Shown here: positions 37,165-48,546 of the stretch, one piece after another
Layout of the letters: each line of letters begins with the position of its first letter
Position numbering within the stretch: the stretch's first letter is position 1
From: Leucosporidium creatinivorum
Lineage: Eukaryota; Basidiomycota; Microbotryomycetes; Leucosporidiales; Leucosporidiaceae
Length of the DNA: 64,000 nt
Direction of reading: 5' to 3'
Assembly (NCBI GenBank): GCA_001600635.1
Contig: BCKL01000001.1
Span: 1,530,808-1,594,807 of the forward strand
The notes under the pieces: model-generated
The model's database searches: none
What the model saw: only the letters and a program-made list of their open reading frames with translations
Told to the model about the DNA's origin: nothing
Translations under genes and position numbers: made by a program

Positions 37165-38434
37165 GCCATCGCCGAGCATTCGCATCAACCGCTCCCAAAT
37201 TCGCTCAACTTCCAGTCGATGCAGGGACGTGAGGCAAGATGCTAAAATACTTGCAGATGNNNNNNNNNNNNNNNNNNNNNNNNNNNNNNNNNNNNNNNNN
37301 NNNNNNNNNNNNNNNNNNNNNNNNNNNNNNNNNNNNNNNNNNNNNNNNNNNNNNNNNNNNNNNNNNNNNNNNNNNNNNNNNNNNNNNNNNNNNNNNNNNN
37401 NNNNNNNNNNNNNNNNNNNNNNNNNNNNNNNNNNNNNNNNNNNNNNNNNNNNNNNNNNNNNNNNNNNNNNNNNNNNNNNNNNNNNNNNNNNNNNNNNNNN
37501 NNNNNNNNNNNNNNNNNNNNNNNNNNNNNNNNNNNNNNNNNNNNNNNNNNNNNNNNNNNNNNNNNNNNNNNNNNNNNNNNNNNNNNNNNNNNNNNNNNNN
37601 NNNNNNNNNNNNNNNNNNNNNNNNNNNNNNNNNNNNNNNNNNNNNNNNNNNNNNNNNNNNNNNNNNNNNNNNNNNNNNNNNNNNNNNNNNNNNNNNNNNN
37701 NNNNNNNNNNNNNNNNNNNNNNNNNNNNNNNNNNNNNNNNNNNNNNNNNNNNNNNNNNNNNNNNNNNNNNNNNNNNNNNNNNNNNNNNNNNNNNNNNNNN
37801 NNNNNNNNNNNNNNNNNNNNNNNNNNNNNNNNNNNNNNNNNNNNNNNNNNNNNNNNNNNNNNNNNNNNNNNNNNNNNNNNNNNNNNNNNNNNNNNNNNNN
37901 NNNNNNNNNNNNNNNNNNNNNNNNNNNNNNNNNNNNNNNNNNNNNNNNNNNNNNNNNNNNNNNNNNNNNNNNNNNNNNNNNNNNNNNNNNNNNNNNNNNN
38001 NNNNNNNNNNNNNNNNNNNNNNNNNNNNNNNNNNNNNNNNNNNNNNNNNNNNNNNNNNNNNNNNTGGGTGAGGTGGAGGGAGTTGCTTGAGTGTTGATGT
38101 GGTGGGAGCGTTGAGGAAGTCAAGAGCCGAGATGCGAGCAGACCCAAAAAGTCTCTCTCGACCGGTGTCCTCGGAGGGGAGAGTGGAGAACGGACAGGAG
38201 CCGTGTGCACCGCCCTTTCCTGTTCCAGTACAGCAGTGCAGCGCAGAGCACATCTTGGGAAGAGAAAGCAGCGCAGAGGCAAGGCGAGGAAGGGGAAGTG
38301 GAGCGAACGAGAGAGCTCAAAGCCGAGGTCGAAAGCTCGGGCTGGTTGTTACAAGGCTACAAGGTCACTGAGTGTTGTTGAAGCGTCCCTTCTCCTTGCG
38401 AAGGAACGCGACGTTAAGAGGGTACGGCTGGCCC
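37165..38434 (-). repeat. Inverted duplication, left arm (interrupted by N run)
   Basis: Bases 37165-37259 are the exact reverse complement of 55501-55595, and 38065-38427 that of 54065-54427; two mismatches occur in the next few bases up to 38434/54058. Between them is the N run. Arm lengths outside the N run are equal (95 and 370 bases) with no indel. The right arm contains a complete plus-strand gene, so the N run here should hide a minus-strand copy of it. The inner end overlaps the last 24 codons of the DOPA-dioxygenase-family gene. May be a real recent duplication or an assembly artefact. Confidence 0.9.
37260..38064. other. 805-base run of N (assembly gap)
   Basis: Unknown sequence. 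The corresponding interval in the right arm (54428-55500) is 1,073 bases, so the gap is either underestimated by 268 bases or the left copy carries a deletion. Open frames reported through this run have no meaning. Confidence 0.97.
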
Positions 38435-39328
38435 ATCCAGGTTGCGCGCTCGGTCTGCGAAAGAAGACGAATCAGCATCGAGGTCTGGCGCCGAGTCTGG
38501 CTGCGAGACGGCCTACATGATCGCGATACTCGTCGTCGGTGTTGGGGTGGATCCTGATGGAAAGAAAATCAAGTCAGTCTCAGAGGGAGGCGGCGAAGGA
38601 ACTTCAAAGACCGACAAGACTCTGCGACGGGAGAGAAGAGGGTCAGCCGGCGTCGCCGAGCAGCAGCGAGCATTGCCATCAGAGGTTGCGGACAGCTAAG
38701 ACTTACGAAAGGCCACCACGATAAGCGACAAGGAACCCCATGATCGCTCCCAGTTGTGCTGGCGTGAAGCTGTAGCGAGACTAAGGTCAGCGAGGGGATC
38801 ACCGAGCTGGCTCTAGGAAGGCGTACGTGTTGACCTCGAACATTGCTACCGAGTGTGGCCCCACCGGCTCGTCCCAAAACTTGTAGACCCTCAACTCGGG
38901 GAATTCCCTGCACAAGTGGAAATAGTGTAAGTGCAAGTGAAGGCGGCAAGTGGAAGTCGAGGAAGGTCAGCGCCGAGCTTCGGCCTCTTCTCGCTCAAAC
39001 TCACCTACGAATGCGCTCATGCAAAGCGCGAGCATGTGCAAGCTGACCCGGCGAGTTCTGGTTGTAGTAGATGTGCAGGCTGAGCCGCGGCGTGAGCTCG
39101 TAAGATCAGCGAAGGGCGTCGAAAGTCGGGAAGGAAGGCAGCTTACTCGAAGGCATTGTTGCTCTCGTCAATGACGTCCACGCAGTTGCTGTACCATGGC
39201 GAGAGCTTGTCTCTAGGCGGGTTCACGAGCGATTTGCCATCAGCTGCCTTCTCGGTGGGGAGCGGCTCGCGGTCAGCGGGAAGGGCGGCCAGAGGGTCGA
39301 GGGCGGGGTACTCGAAGGGCTGCGACAT
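38365..39328 (-). CDS. DOPA 4,5-dioxygenase family protein, with a 6-base microexon
   Basis: Seven exons give 177 residues. Exon 1 ends DVIDESNNAF; then LHIYYNQNSPGQLAHARALH with the first metal-ligand His, EFPELRVYKFWDEPVGPHSV with a second His, FTPAQLGAIMGFLVAYRGGL, and IHPNTDDEYRDHTERATWMG with two more His. These blocks and their order match the fungal/bacterial DOPA-dioxygenase family (extradiol cleavage; betalain-type ring opening in Amanita DODA). Between GGLS and IHPNT the family has Val-Leu; here those codons come from a 6-base exon at 38616-38621. The last exon ends NVAFLRKEKGRFNNTQ. The 3' end lies in the inverted duplication. The in vivo substrate is unknown. Confidence 0.88.
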
Positions 39329-39643
39329 GTTAGATGTAGTTTGAAGTGGGAGAGCGGGTTCAAGTGCTGCTCGAGTCTTTATACAGGGCGGTCGGTCAGC
39401 GGCTGAGCAAGAAGCGGGGGGCTGATGTGAGCGCTGAAACAAGCAGGTCAGACTCACCTACAGCTCTAGCTGCGCAGAGCAGGGGAGCAGAGCTGTAACT
39501 GAGGTGTAGAAACGACAAGCAGTGAACGGGCGAAGCGAGAGTTGCCAACGACTCCTGCCGCCGACAGTCGCGTCTCGACCGGCGCTGTTTCCGAAGGTCT
39601 CGCTCTGCCAACTTTCGACCCTCGTCGTCTCGCTCGCTTGGCC
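39329..39643. promoter_or_regulatory. Divergent promoter, dioxygenase / TIM54
   Basis: 315 bases between start codons. It holds several CTACAGC/GCTGTA words (around 39460-39510), a motif repeated in other upstream regions of the window. No TATA box is evident. Confidence 0.5.
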
Positions 39644-41617
39644 ATGGCCGACACACCACCAACACCGCCTCAGGCGGTACCTGCTGCTCCTGTACAGCCG
39701 GCCGCTCCCGCCCCAGCAGCTCCCAAGGTTGCTCCAAAACTTCCTCCGCCGCCGAAAGCACAGAACCCGTGAGCAGCTCTGTTTACGTCTACAAATCGCG
39801 CGGGAGCACGCTAACGTGAAGCTATCCTACAGCTTCGTCTACCTGGGTATCCCGCAAGCTGTATTCGACTATCGGCCCAAGATGCCCGGCCCAAAGATGT
39901 CTGCTTTCTGGGCGGTCACGATTGGCCTCACGGGAGCCTACATTTACGACCGGAGGGAGTGCGAGAGGCTACAGAAGGAGTATATCGACAAGGTCAAGTG
40001 GATGAGTGAGGCCCCACTGGACAGCATGGACACGGCGAGGAGGGTCAAGGTCTTGGGTGCGCGAGTGCCCGAGGATGGAGAGGTGGATCGTAGCTCAAAG
40101 TGGTTCAAGCGGTATATGAGGGTGAGTACCAGCTGACGTCTGAGCGGAGCGGTGGATTGCCGAAATGCATCGAGAGCTGAAAGCTGACCCTCCCCTACCT
40201 TTCGCAGCCCATCTTCGTCGCTTCGGGAACCGACTACATCCTCAAGACGGGTACCAACCCCGGAGGAATCGGAAGGACAACCCTCGCCGAGATCCGTGGT
40301 CGCAGGATCACCGACGCAAGCAAGGATCCCAACCTCGGCGTTTCGGCGCTCAACTCGGGAGGCGCCAACATCGCTTCCGTTCTCACCGACCGCGATGCGC
40401 AGGACGCCCAGCGCGACGTGGATGGAGGAGTTGTACTCTTGGGTCGTGCGGCGTTGAAGGAGTACCTTTGGGCTCTGAGGAAGGGATACGGAGAGGCGAT
40501 CGACCTCAAGGAGGAGGCTCGGCTGGAAGGACTCGGACTCGGCGCCAACGAGCGGAGAAAGGACGGTCGCTGGGAGCGCGAGGAGGAGATGATGGTCAGG
40601 GAGCTCGAAGCCGAGGACGCCAAGAGCGAGCATGCGCCGTTCGAGATTCCCCTTCCCGCCGCGTTGCAAGGTCTTGACGGCGAGGACGACTCCATGACCG
40701 ACTCAGCGGCCAGCGGCGACGCTCCTAGCTCCAACCCTCTCGCCTTCACCCCTTACCGCTCCATCACTCCCGCCTCTCTTCCCACTCGCGCCCCGGAACC
40801 CGTCAAGGACGACTCTCCAGCCGTCATCCTTCCTCCTCCCGCTACCCTCCCTGTCCAGCCTCCTCTTCTCCTCGTCCCCTTCTCCCACCCTTTCGGCATT
40901 CAAAAGTGGCCTTCGAAGATGTTCCACTTCTTCAACAAGCGTTCCGACGTTCGCCAGGGAGGAGAGTACGCCCTCGCCATCCTCCTCGCTCAGCACCGCG
41001 CCTTCACCCCTCCCACTATCCGCACCCCCTCCGGCACTCTTCAAGGCATCCTCGACGACCAGCTCGTCGATGAGGTCCGCATCGGCGAGCACAAGGACCT
41101 CACCCTCGTGGATGGCGAGCGCACCGGCTCCTCCGACCTCGACTTCCTCGCCGAGACGGACGAGAACCCCTACCACTTCCGCCGCTCGTACCGCACCCTC
41201 CCCTCGGCCCACGAGTACTCGAAGCGCACCTACTACAAGGACGACCTTCCCCCCAAGCTCGCCGTCGCTCGTGAGCTCGCTTCGGGCTCGCGGCCGCCGA
41301 CCAAGGCCGAGGAGAACTACCCTCCCAAAATGGAGAGCGAGCTGCGCAAGGAGCGTCTCGACAAGGAGCTGAGGTGGCGCCGTGAGCTCGAGGGATGGGC
41401 CATGGTCAGGAGCGGCAGCGGAGTGGCCTGGGACGAGAAGTGGGGAGTGGGAGAGGGCAGCGAGACGCCCTTCCGCGTGTACACGGTTCCGACTGAGGAG
41501 CAAAGGCGCGAGTTGCAGGAGAAGAGGGATGCGTGGTACGAGGACAAGAAGAGGCAGGCAGAGGCGCTCGAGGAGAGGTTGAAGTCGATGCCTTCGCCTC
41601 CTGCTGATGATGAGTAG
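39644..41617 (+). CDS. TIM54: Mitochondrial inner membrane translocase subunit Tim54
   Basis: Three exons (39644-39768, 39833-40121, 40208-41617) encode 607 residues. A Pro/Ala-rich N terminus leads to FVYLGIPQAVFDYRPKMPGP, the membrane segment MSAFWAVTIGLTGAYIYDRR, and the Tim54 signature ECERLQKEYIDKVKWMSEAP followed by MDTARRVKVLGARVPEDGE and SKWFKRYMR. Then PIFVASGTDYILKTG, and in the C-terminal half PPLLLVPFSHPFGIQKWPSK with MFHFFNKRSDVRQGGEYALA. The C terminus is Glu/Arg-rich. Tim54 is a TIM22-complex subunit that inserts carrier proteins into the inner membrane. It is longer than the yeast protein (478 residues) because of the linker near residues 300-370. Confidence 0.94.
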
Positions 41618-41869
41618 AGTTGAGATGAGAAAAAGGGGTAGCCTTTGTTTGCTATTAGATATTGAATGCTCAAACCCCCCCACTTTGACACTAGATGAGC
41701 CGAATTGGAAGGGAGATCAAAGAGGGGAGGGAGGGAGGGAGAGAGAGCGAGTTGCTCTCCTCCTCTCTCTCCTCCCCTTCGCTTCTCTCCCTCCCGCTTC
41801 ATCTTCTCCCACTTCTAGTCGCTCTAGAACAGCAGTACACACCTACAGCCAGTCACTGCTGCTCGAGGG
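41618..41869. other. Spacer between TIM54 and HFM1
   Basis: 252 bases containing a purine-rich then pyrimidine-rich tract (41700-41810) and a CTACAGCC word at about 41843. It is probably the 3' UTR of TIM54 and the promoter of HFM1. No exon. Confidence 0.4.
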
Positions 41870-44800
41870 ATGGACTACACGGAGGACGACATCGCCTACG
41901 CCGAGCAAGTCGCCGCTTCCTCGTCTGACCCGCTCCGCTTGCCGGGTGGCGTCGATTCTCGTGGCTTCCGACAGCCCAAGTTTGGAGTCTACGACCTGGA
42001 CGAAGAGACTGAGGCCGAGTTCAGAAACTTGGGGAGGACTGATGAGCAGCAGGAGAGGAGAGAGGGAGGAGGCGAGGGAGAGAGGCGAGGGTGGGGAGAG
42101 CAGGAGAGGTTCGAGGACTATGGCATGAGTGAGTGACTATCAGAAGCTCAAGAGAAGGGAAGGATGTCTCGGAGGAAGCTGATAGTCGACCCCTACCTGC
42201 CTACAGACGACGACCAGCGCTACTCTTCGCCGACTCCCTTCGCCTCTCAGCAGTCCATGCCCTCCAGCTCGAAGAACGGTCGCTACTTCCCAGCTACCCA
42301 ACACCGTCACCGCTTTTCTCTTCCTCCTTCAACCAGCACCGCACCGATCCCACCTCGTCCAGCCGCTGCCCGAGCGACCCCTTCCTCCAACTTCATCCCT
42401 CTCAAGCCCACGCCGATCCGCCCTCTCCCCGCCGCTCCTCCTCGCCCCAAACCTCCTTCAACAAAGCCTTCTGGCTTCCCCATCCCCGCCAATGGCAACA
42501 CCAACAGGAGGAGAGACGAGCATCTCCGACCGGCGGGAGGCCCTTCGCAGTTCACTCCCGCTCTCGGCGGACACTACGCTTCTTCGTCGCAGGTCGCCAG
42601 GAAGCGGAGTGTCGAAAGGGAGGAAAGGAATGGTCAAGCTGCCACCGGCATTAAGAGGGCTAGGCAGGAGCAGAAGAAGGCCGAGGAGGATGAGTACTTC
42701 GGCGGCGAAGGAGACGAGGCGTTTGAGAGCGCGCTGTTGGACGATGAGGGTAGGTACACAGCCTCCAGCGTATCCTTTGATGTCTACTGACATGTCTGTA
42801 AGCAGCTCTCGCCAACGAGGCTCTCGACCAAGCCATGGGCGCCCCGTCGCGAGCGGCGCCTTGTCAAGCTCCACCTCGGCCTCCGCTTGTAGCGCCTCAG
42901 AGTCGCTACCGGAACGCACCTCGACCTGCACCAGCCGCCTCCAACAGCAGGAACCCTGGTACCGTCAAGCTTCGCCCCGTCAGCGACCTCCGTAAGCCTT
43001 TCCCCGAGCTCGGCTTCGTTCTTTCCAGCTCGCTGACCCTTGCGCTTGCGCTTCAACAGCCGACATGTACCGAGGCATGTGGCGATTTGGTGTCTTCAAC
43101 GCTAGCCAGTCGACGTGTTTTGAAACGGTGGGCTCAGACTGCTCGTCTCTCCTGGCGCCGCCGAGCAAGGCTGACGCTTCTTCGCCCGCAGGTTTACCAG
43201 TCCGACACTAACGTCGTCGTCTCGGCTCCCACTGGTAAGCTTCAATTCCGAGCTTTGCATTCAGCTGAGCTGACGCAGCCCTCTTCTCCTTCCAGGAAGC
43301 GGCAAAACGGTGCAGTTCGGCGATTGCTCTCCCTTCGGCCAACGCTGACGCAGCCTCTGACCCTTTGCAGGTCATCTTCGAGCTCGCCATCCTTCGCCTC
43401 TTCTCTACCTCGGACTCTAACGACACCAAGGCCGTCTACATGGCTCCCACCAAGGCTCTTACATCGGAGCGCGCCAGCGACTGGAAGCGCAAGTTCGAGC
43501 AGCTCGGCCTCGGCTGGACCGTCACAGAGCTTACGGGAGATACGGCGCCTGGCCCCGATGTCTGGAAGAGCATCAAGAAGTCTCGCTTGATCGTCACGAC
43601 TCCCGAGAAGTGGGACAGCATCACTCGCTCTTGGTGAGCTCGGCTCGAGGGAGTGGAGTCGAAGCGTATACTGATCTTTTTGTTCGCCCTTTAGGCACAA
43701 CCACACTCAAAGCTTCTCCCAGCTCGCCCTCTTCTGGTGAGACCGGCAGCGAAGGCGTGGAAGCCGCCGGCGACCATCGCTGACCTCGGCTCCCCTCCCT
43801 CAGCATCGACGAGTGCCACTCGGTCGGCATGGACGTTCGTGGAGCAACCCTCGAGGTCGTCGTCAGTCGCATGAAGACGCTCGGTACCAACACTCGCTTC
43901 ATCGCCGTCTCCGCTACCGTCCCCAACGTGAACGATGTCGCCGAATGGCTCGGTGGGTCGCGCCGAGCTCCGCTGTCGAAGGTTCTTGCTGACGAGACTG
44001 GTCCTCGAACAGGGTCTGGATACGAAGAAGGAGCGCCGGCGACCGTCTTCCAGTTCGGCGAGGAGTACCGACCGTGCAAGCTGCAGCGGTGAGTGGATGG
44101 AACTGCTGGGCATTGCCGTTCGCTACCTGACCTTTTCGTCGCTGCCCAGCATTGTCGTCGGCTACCCACCCAAGGACAACGACTTCAGCTTCAACAACAA
44201 CCTCAACTTCAAGCTCTACGACCTCGTGAAGCAGTACTCTATGGGCAAGCCGTGAGTTGACCGTTCTCGGCTGTCGTTCTGCGCGCCGAGCTGAACCTCT
44301 TCTCCTCACTTCTCAGGGTCCTCATCTTCTGCAACACTCGCAAGGCGTGCTCTCAGGCCGCGGAGGCTGTCGCCAAAGAGTACAGGCAGGAGCTGGAGAG
44401 TCGCCCTCAGTCGGCGCCGTGGCCGAAGCCGGCTCGTCTCAATCTCAAGTCTGCCGACAAGAAACTTGGTGCCCTCCTCGACGTCGGCATCGCCTACCAT
44501 CACGCGGGACTCGAGCAACAAGATCGCAAGGCTGTTGAGCAACTTTTCGCCCACTCTGTCGTCTCCATCGTTTGTGAGCTTTGCCGACGTTCGGCGCTGC
44601 CTCGACCGAGCTGACTGTCCTTCATCACAGGCGCTACCTCGACGCTCGCTACCGGAGTCAACCTTCCTGCGCGTATGGTGAGTATCTGTGTTCTCCTTCG
44701 CTGCTCATTCTCAGCTCATCATCTCACTTTTCACAGGTCATCATCAAGGGCACCAAGGCCTTCCGAGGCGCTCGCTTCGAGGAGTGCACCGATATGGAGA

Positions 44801-47800
44801 TTCTGCAGGTGAGCCCTGTTCCCTCTAACGTATTACCTGCCGTTGAGACTGACTCGTTGGCTTGCTACAAGATGATCGGCCGAGCTGGTCGCCCACAGTT
44901 CGACACTTCGGGAGTCGGTGGGTCCTTTGACGCTCTTGTTTACCGCTCGTTGGGGAGCTGATGCTCTCATGAACCCCCACAGCACTCATCATGACCGAGT
45001 CACCTCAGAAGAGTCGCTACGAGGCTCTGGTCAACTCGGAGGTGAGTCTGACTCCGACCGCCCCCCATCGCCGAGCTGACGTTCGATCCTCTTCAGACCA
45101 TGCTCGAGAGCTGCCTGCACAAGAACCTCGCCGAGAACATCAACTCCGAGATCAACCTTCGCAGTATGTAAAATCCAAGCAAGTGGCTGTCGTCGACGCT
45201 AATCCTGCCCCTCAGCCATCACCGACATCGCTTCGGCTTTGCACTGGCTTCGCTCCACCTTCCTCTTCGTGCGCATCAAGAAGAACCCTCGCTTCTACGC
45301 CATCGCCAACGGAGCGGCTACTTCGCCCGATGCTCGTCTGGAGGAGATCGTCGTCGAATCGGTCAAGGCGCTCGTGAGCGAGGGCATCGTCGACGAAGCG
45401 GACGAAGTGATCAGCCCGACGAGTGAGAGCGATGATCTATTTAGACCAGGCCACTCGCTGATCCACTCCCTCCCTCGCAGCTTACGGCGATGTTCGCTAG
45501 CTGCCAGCTCTTCGCCGAGATTTCGCTGACCTCCTCGCTCACTGTTGCAGATGATGGCGAAGAGCTACCTCTCTCAGGCGACTTTCGTATCCATCAAGAA
45601 CCTTCCTGCTAAGCCGAGTATGCGCACTCTGCTCGAGACGATCTCGGGAGCGAGCGAGTTCTCGAGCACTCGCTTTAGGCAGGGAGACAAGGGAGCACGG
45701 GGCAAGGTCAACAAGGTCAGTGATGCCAAAGCTCTATAGCTCAGCTTTCGCCGCGCTCACCGTCCATCTCGCCATCCTGCAGGACCTCAAGTTCCCGGTC
45801 GCCAAGCTCGCAACCAGCGCGGACAAGGTAAGTCGTCTTCCCTGTGCGCACGGCTCCAGGACTCAGACCTCTCTTCCTCAGGTCATGATAATCATCCAGA
45901 TCATTCTCGAGTGCATCCCTGGAACCGACGTCAAGATCGAGAGCTGCAACCCTCACACCGAAGCCGGCGCTCTCTGGCAGCAAATTACAAGGATGGCCAA
46001 GTGTAGATGCTCCAATCCTTCTCAGAGGCGAGCTCGAAGCTGAGTAGTTCTCTACTACTCTCCAGGTATCCTCGACGTGCTCCTTGAACGCCGTGACGGA
46101 GCCGTCAGGACCGGTCTCGAACTGTGCGTTTCCTCGGTCGACCTCTCGCTGCAGATGAATCGCTGACCACATCTCTTCCAGCATGCGTTCGATCTACGCC
46201 AAGGCGTGGGATAGCTCGCCCTTCATCTTGCGCCAGATTGACGGTGTAGGAGAGAAGAGTGAGCAGCTCGAAGCTCCAGCTCGGCGCGTGGGTCTTGCTG
46301 ACGGTCGTTCCGTGCCACAGGCGTCAAGGTTCTCGTCGATAACGGAATCACCACCTTCAACGACCTGTCTTCTTGTGATCCTTCGCGCCTAGAGATGCTC
46401 CTTGGCCGGTATGTCACCGGTTGGCCGTTCTCCGACGGCTCTCTTTGACCCCTTCGCTCTGCTAGCCACCCACCCTTCGGCCGCAAGCTCATCTCGACCG
46501 CGAATGCCTTCCCTCGTTTCGGTATCTCGATCAAGGCTGAGGACGAGGAGGTCGTCGACAGCGGCGTCAAGGTCACCCTCACCGTCGAGGTTTCGGTCGA
46601 GAAGACGAGCCCTTCCTGCATCGTCAAGAAGAACGGCAACGTCTATCATGCTGTAGTGACCCTTGTCACTTCGGACGGAGAGTTCATCGAGTGAGTAGCG
46701 CATTCGCGTCTACTGCAGTATCGCTGACACCGGCTCGCAGCTTCCGCCGCCTCCGTCTCGAGCAGCTCGTCTCGCTCGGATCGAAGAGCTTCGCTGTCGC
46801 CGTCATCGTCTATCGTCCATCTCAGGTGGGTTACCGGAGCTAGTGGAACCTGTCGAGCAGCGCTGATGGCGACTCTCAATCAGCGCATCATCGGAGCCAT
46901 CTCCTGCGACCACGTCGCCGGAAGCGAAGTCAAGGCGAGCCTCAAGCCATCCACCGCGTCGAGCTCTTTCCCTCTTCCATGTGAGCGCTCTTCTGTCACC
47001 CAGGCGTCCCCCGATCTGTGTGCTGACCTCCTCCTGCTTGGTAGCCGTCAGAGAGCAGATCAAGGCCGAGGAGGAGGTACGGCGAGCTCGCTCAGCCCAC
47101 ACCAATCATTCGCTAACACTTTCCGCTTTTCCCTGACTAGGAATCGGAGCCCCTCGAGGTCCCCGTCGCTTCTCGAGTCACGCACAAGCCTGCACATGCT
47201 GTCCAGCAGCCTGCCGAGCCCCAGCCGAAACCTCCTCGTCGTCGCCCCGACGGCAAATGGGATTGCAACCACCTCTGCCGGGACAAGACGGCCTGCAAGC
47301 ACCTCTGGTGAGTCGCTATGAGAGACTCTACGGTCGCTAGAAGCTGACTCTCGTCTTGCAATGCAGCTGCCGCGACGGGTAGGTCGCTCGGCGATCTGGA
47401 GAGAGCATCTGCTGACTTCTTCGCTCCCAACACAGCACCGACAACCCTCCACCCATTCGTCGTCGCAAGCTCAAGCCCGCCAACGACACCACGACCCCCT
47501 CCCAGACCGGGCTCAAGCTCAAACCCGACCAGCTCTCGCAAGCCAAAGCGAAGGCGCTCGGTCCCCTCATTATGACGCCCGCTCTCAAGTCGGATCGTCT
47601 TCCCTCGCAGTCCAAGTCTCACAACAGCAACCAAGCGCTCAAAGCGTTCGGAGGCAAGACTCTTGCCGAGCTTCTCGCGGAAGGAGGCAACGATCAGGAC
47701 GAGGCGCAGGACTCGGTCGACGAGGAGCTCAAGTCGGAGGACGACCTGCTGTCGCTGGACCAGCTCCTCAAGAGGAACAAGCAGAAGAAGGCCGCTCGCG

Positions 47801-48417
47801 ACGCTCGAGATGCGCAGATCAGCCTCGACGCTCTCAAATCCAAGTCGTCGATCAAGTCGGTCGGTCGTAAAAGGAAGGCGCCCAGCTCCCCTATCGACCT
47901 CAGCGACGAGGACGAGCTTCCTGCGCCCCGTCAACTCAAGCCCACCGACGTCTTGAAGCTCCTCGAGTCTTCGGGAGATGAGGAAGAGGAGGATCAGCTC
48001 GCCGACGATGAGGCGCTTCAGCAGCCCATCTTCGCCTCGGCGCCTCCGAAGCGGCTCCCCGCCGCTCGCAAATCCAGCAGAAGTATATCCACCAAGAAAG
48101 CCTCGACCTCGATGTCCAGCAATGTCGACGTCAAGGACTCGCCCAACTTCGACCTCACCTCGACCCGCGCGCCGAGCACCAAGTCCACCGAGTCTCGTCT
48201 CTTCCGCACTGCAAGCTCGGACGACTTTGAGACGCAGGCTACGGCAGTCGACGACTTGCAACGCGCCGACGAGCCTGCCGAGATGGATGTCGATCAGCCC
48301 TCGGTGGAGGAGGAGATGCTGGAGCAGTCGGAGTCGATGCAGGAGAAGGCTTCGTATGATGATGACAGCGACATGGACGAGTGGTTGTCGTCTTCGGTAG
48401 TTATTCGCCCTCAGTAG
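41870..48417 (+). CDS. HFM1: Meiotic DNA helicase HFM1/Mer3
   Basis: A Ski2-like superfamily 2 helicase in more than twenty exons. The start at 41870 (MDYTEDDIAYAEQVAASSSD) is joined to the next exon by a 77-base intron ending cctacag, in phase. Helicase motifs: MYRGMWRFGVFNASQSTCFE (Q-like), NVVVSAPTGSGKT (Walker A), MAPTKALTSERASDW, ELTGDT, VTTPEKWDSITRSW, LIDECHSVG (DECH box), FIAVSATVPN, VLIFCNTRKACSQAA, GIAYHHAGLEQQDRK, VCATSTLATGVNLPARMVII and QMIGRAGRPQFDTSG. A winged-helix/Sec63-like region follows, then a small zinc motif WDCNHLCRDKTACKHLCCRD, characteristic of HFM1. The last large exon is a Ser/Asp-rich tail. Mer3 stabilises crossover recombination intermediates in meiosis. Confidence 0.93.
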
Positions 48418-48546
48418 TGCTTGCTCGCTTGTCATGTATTGTGCTGTCCCCTCCCTTCCAGCCGAGTTGCGACCTAAGCGCCGAGTTTGCTGCTCCGCTT
48501 GGCATCTTACGAAGTGGGGAAGAGTGCAGCGAACGAACGACAAAGA

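Noticed and set aside
37145-38282. Open frames of 280-430 codons through the N run
   Set aside because: They are produced by translating N as X and carry no information.
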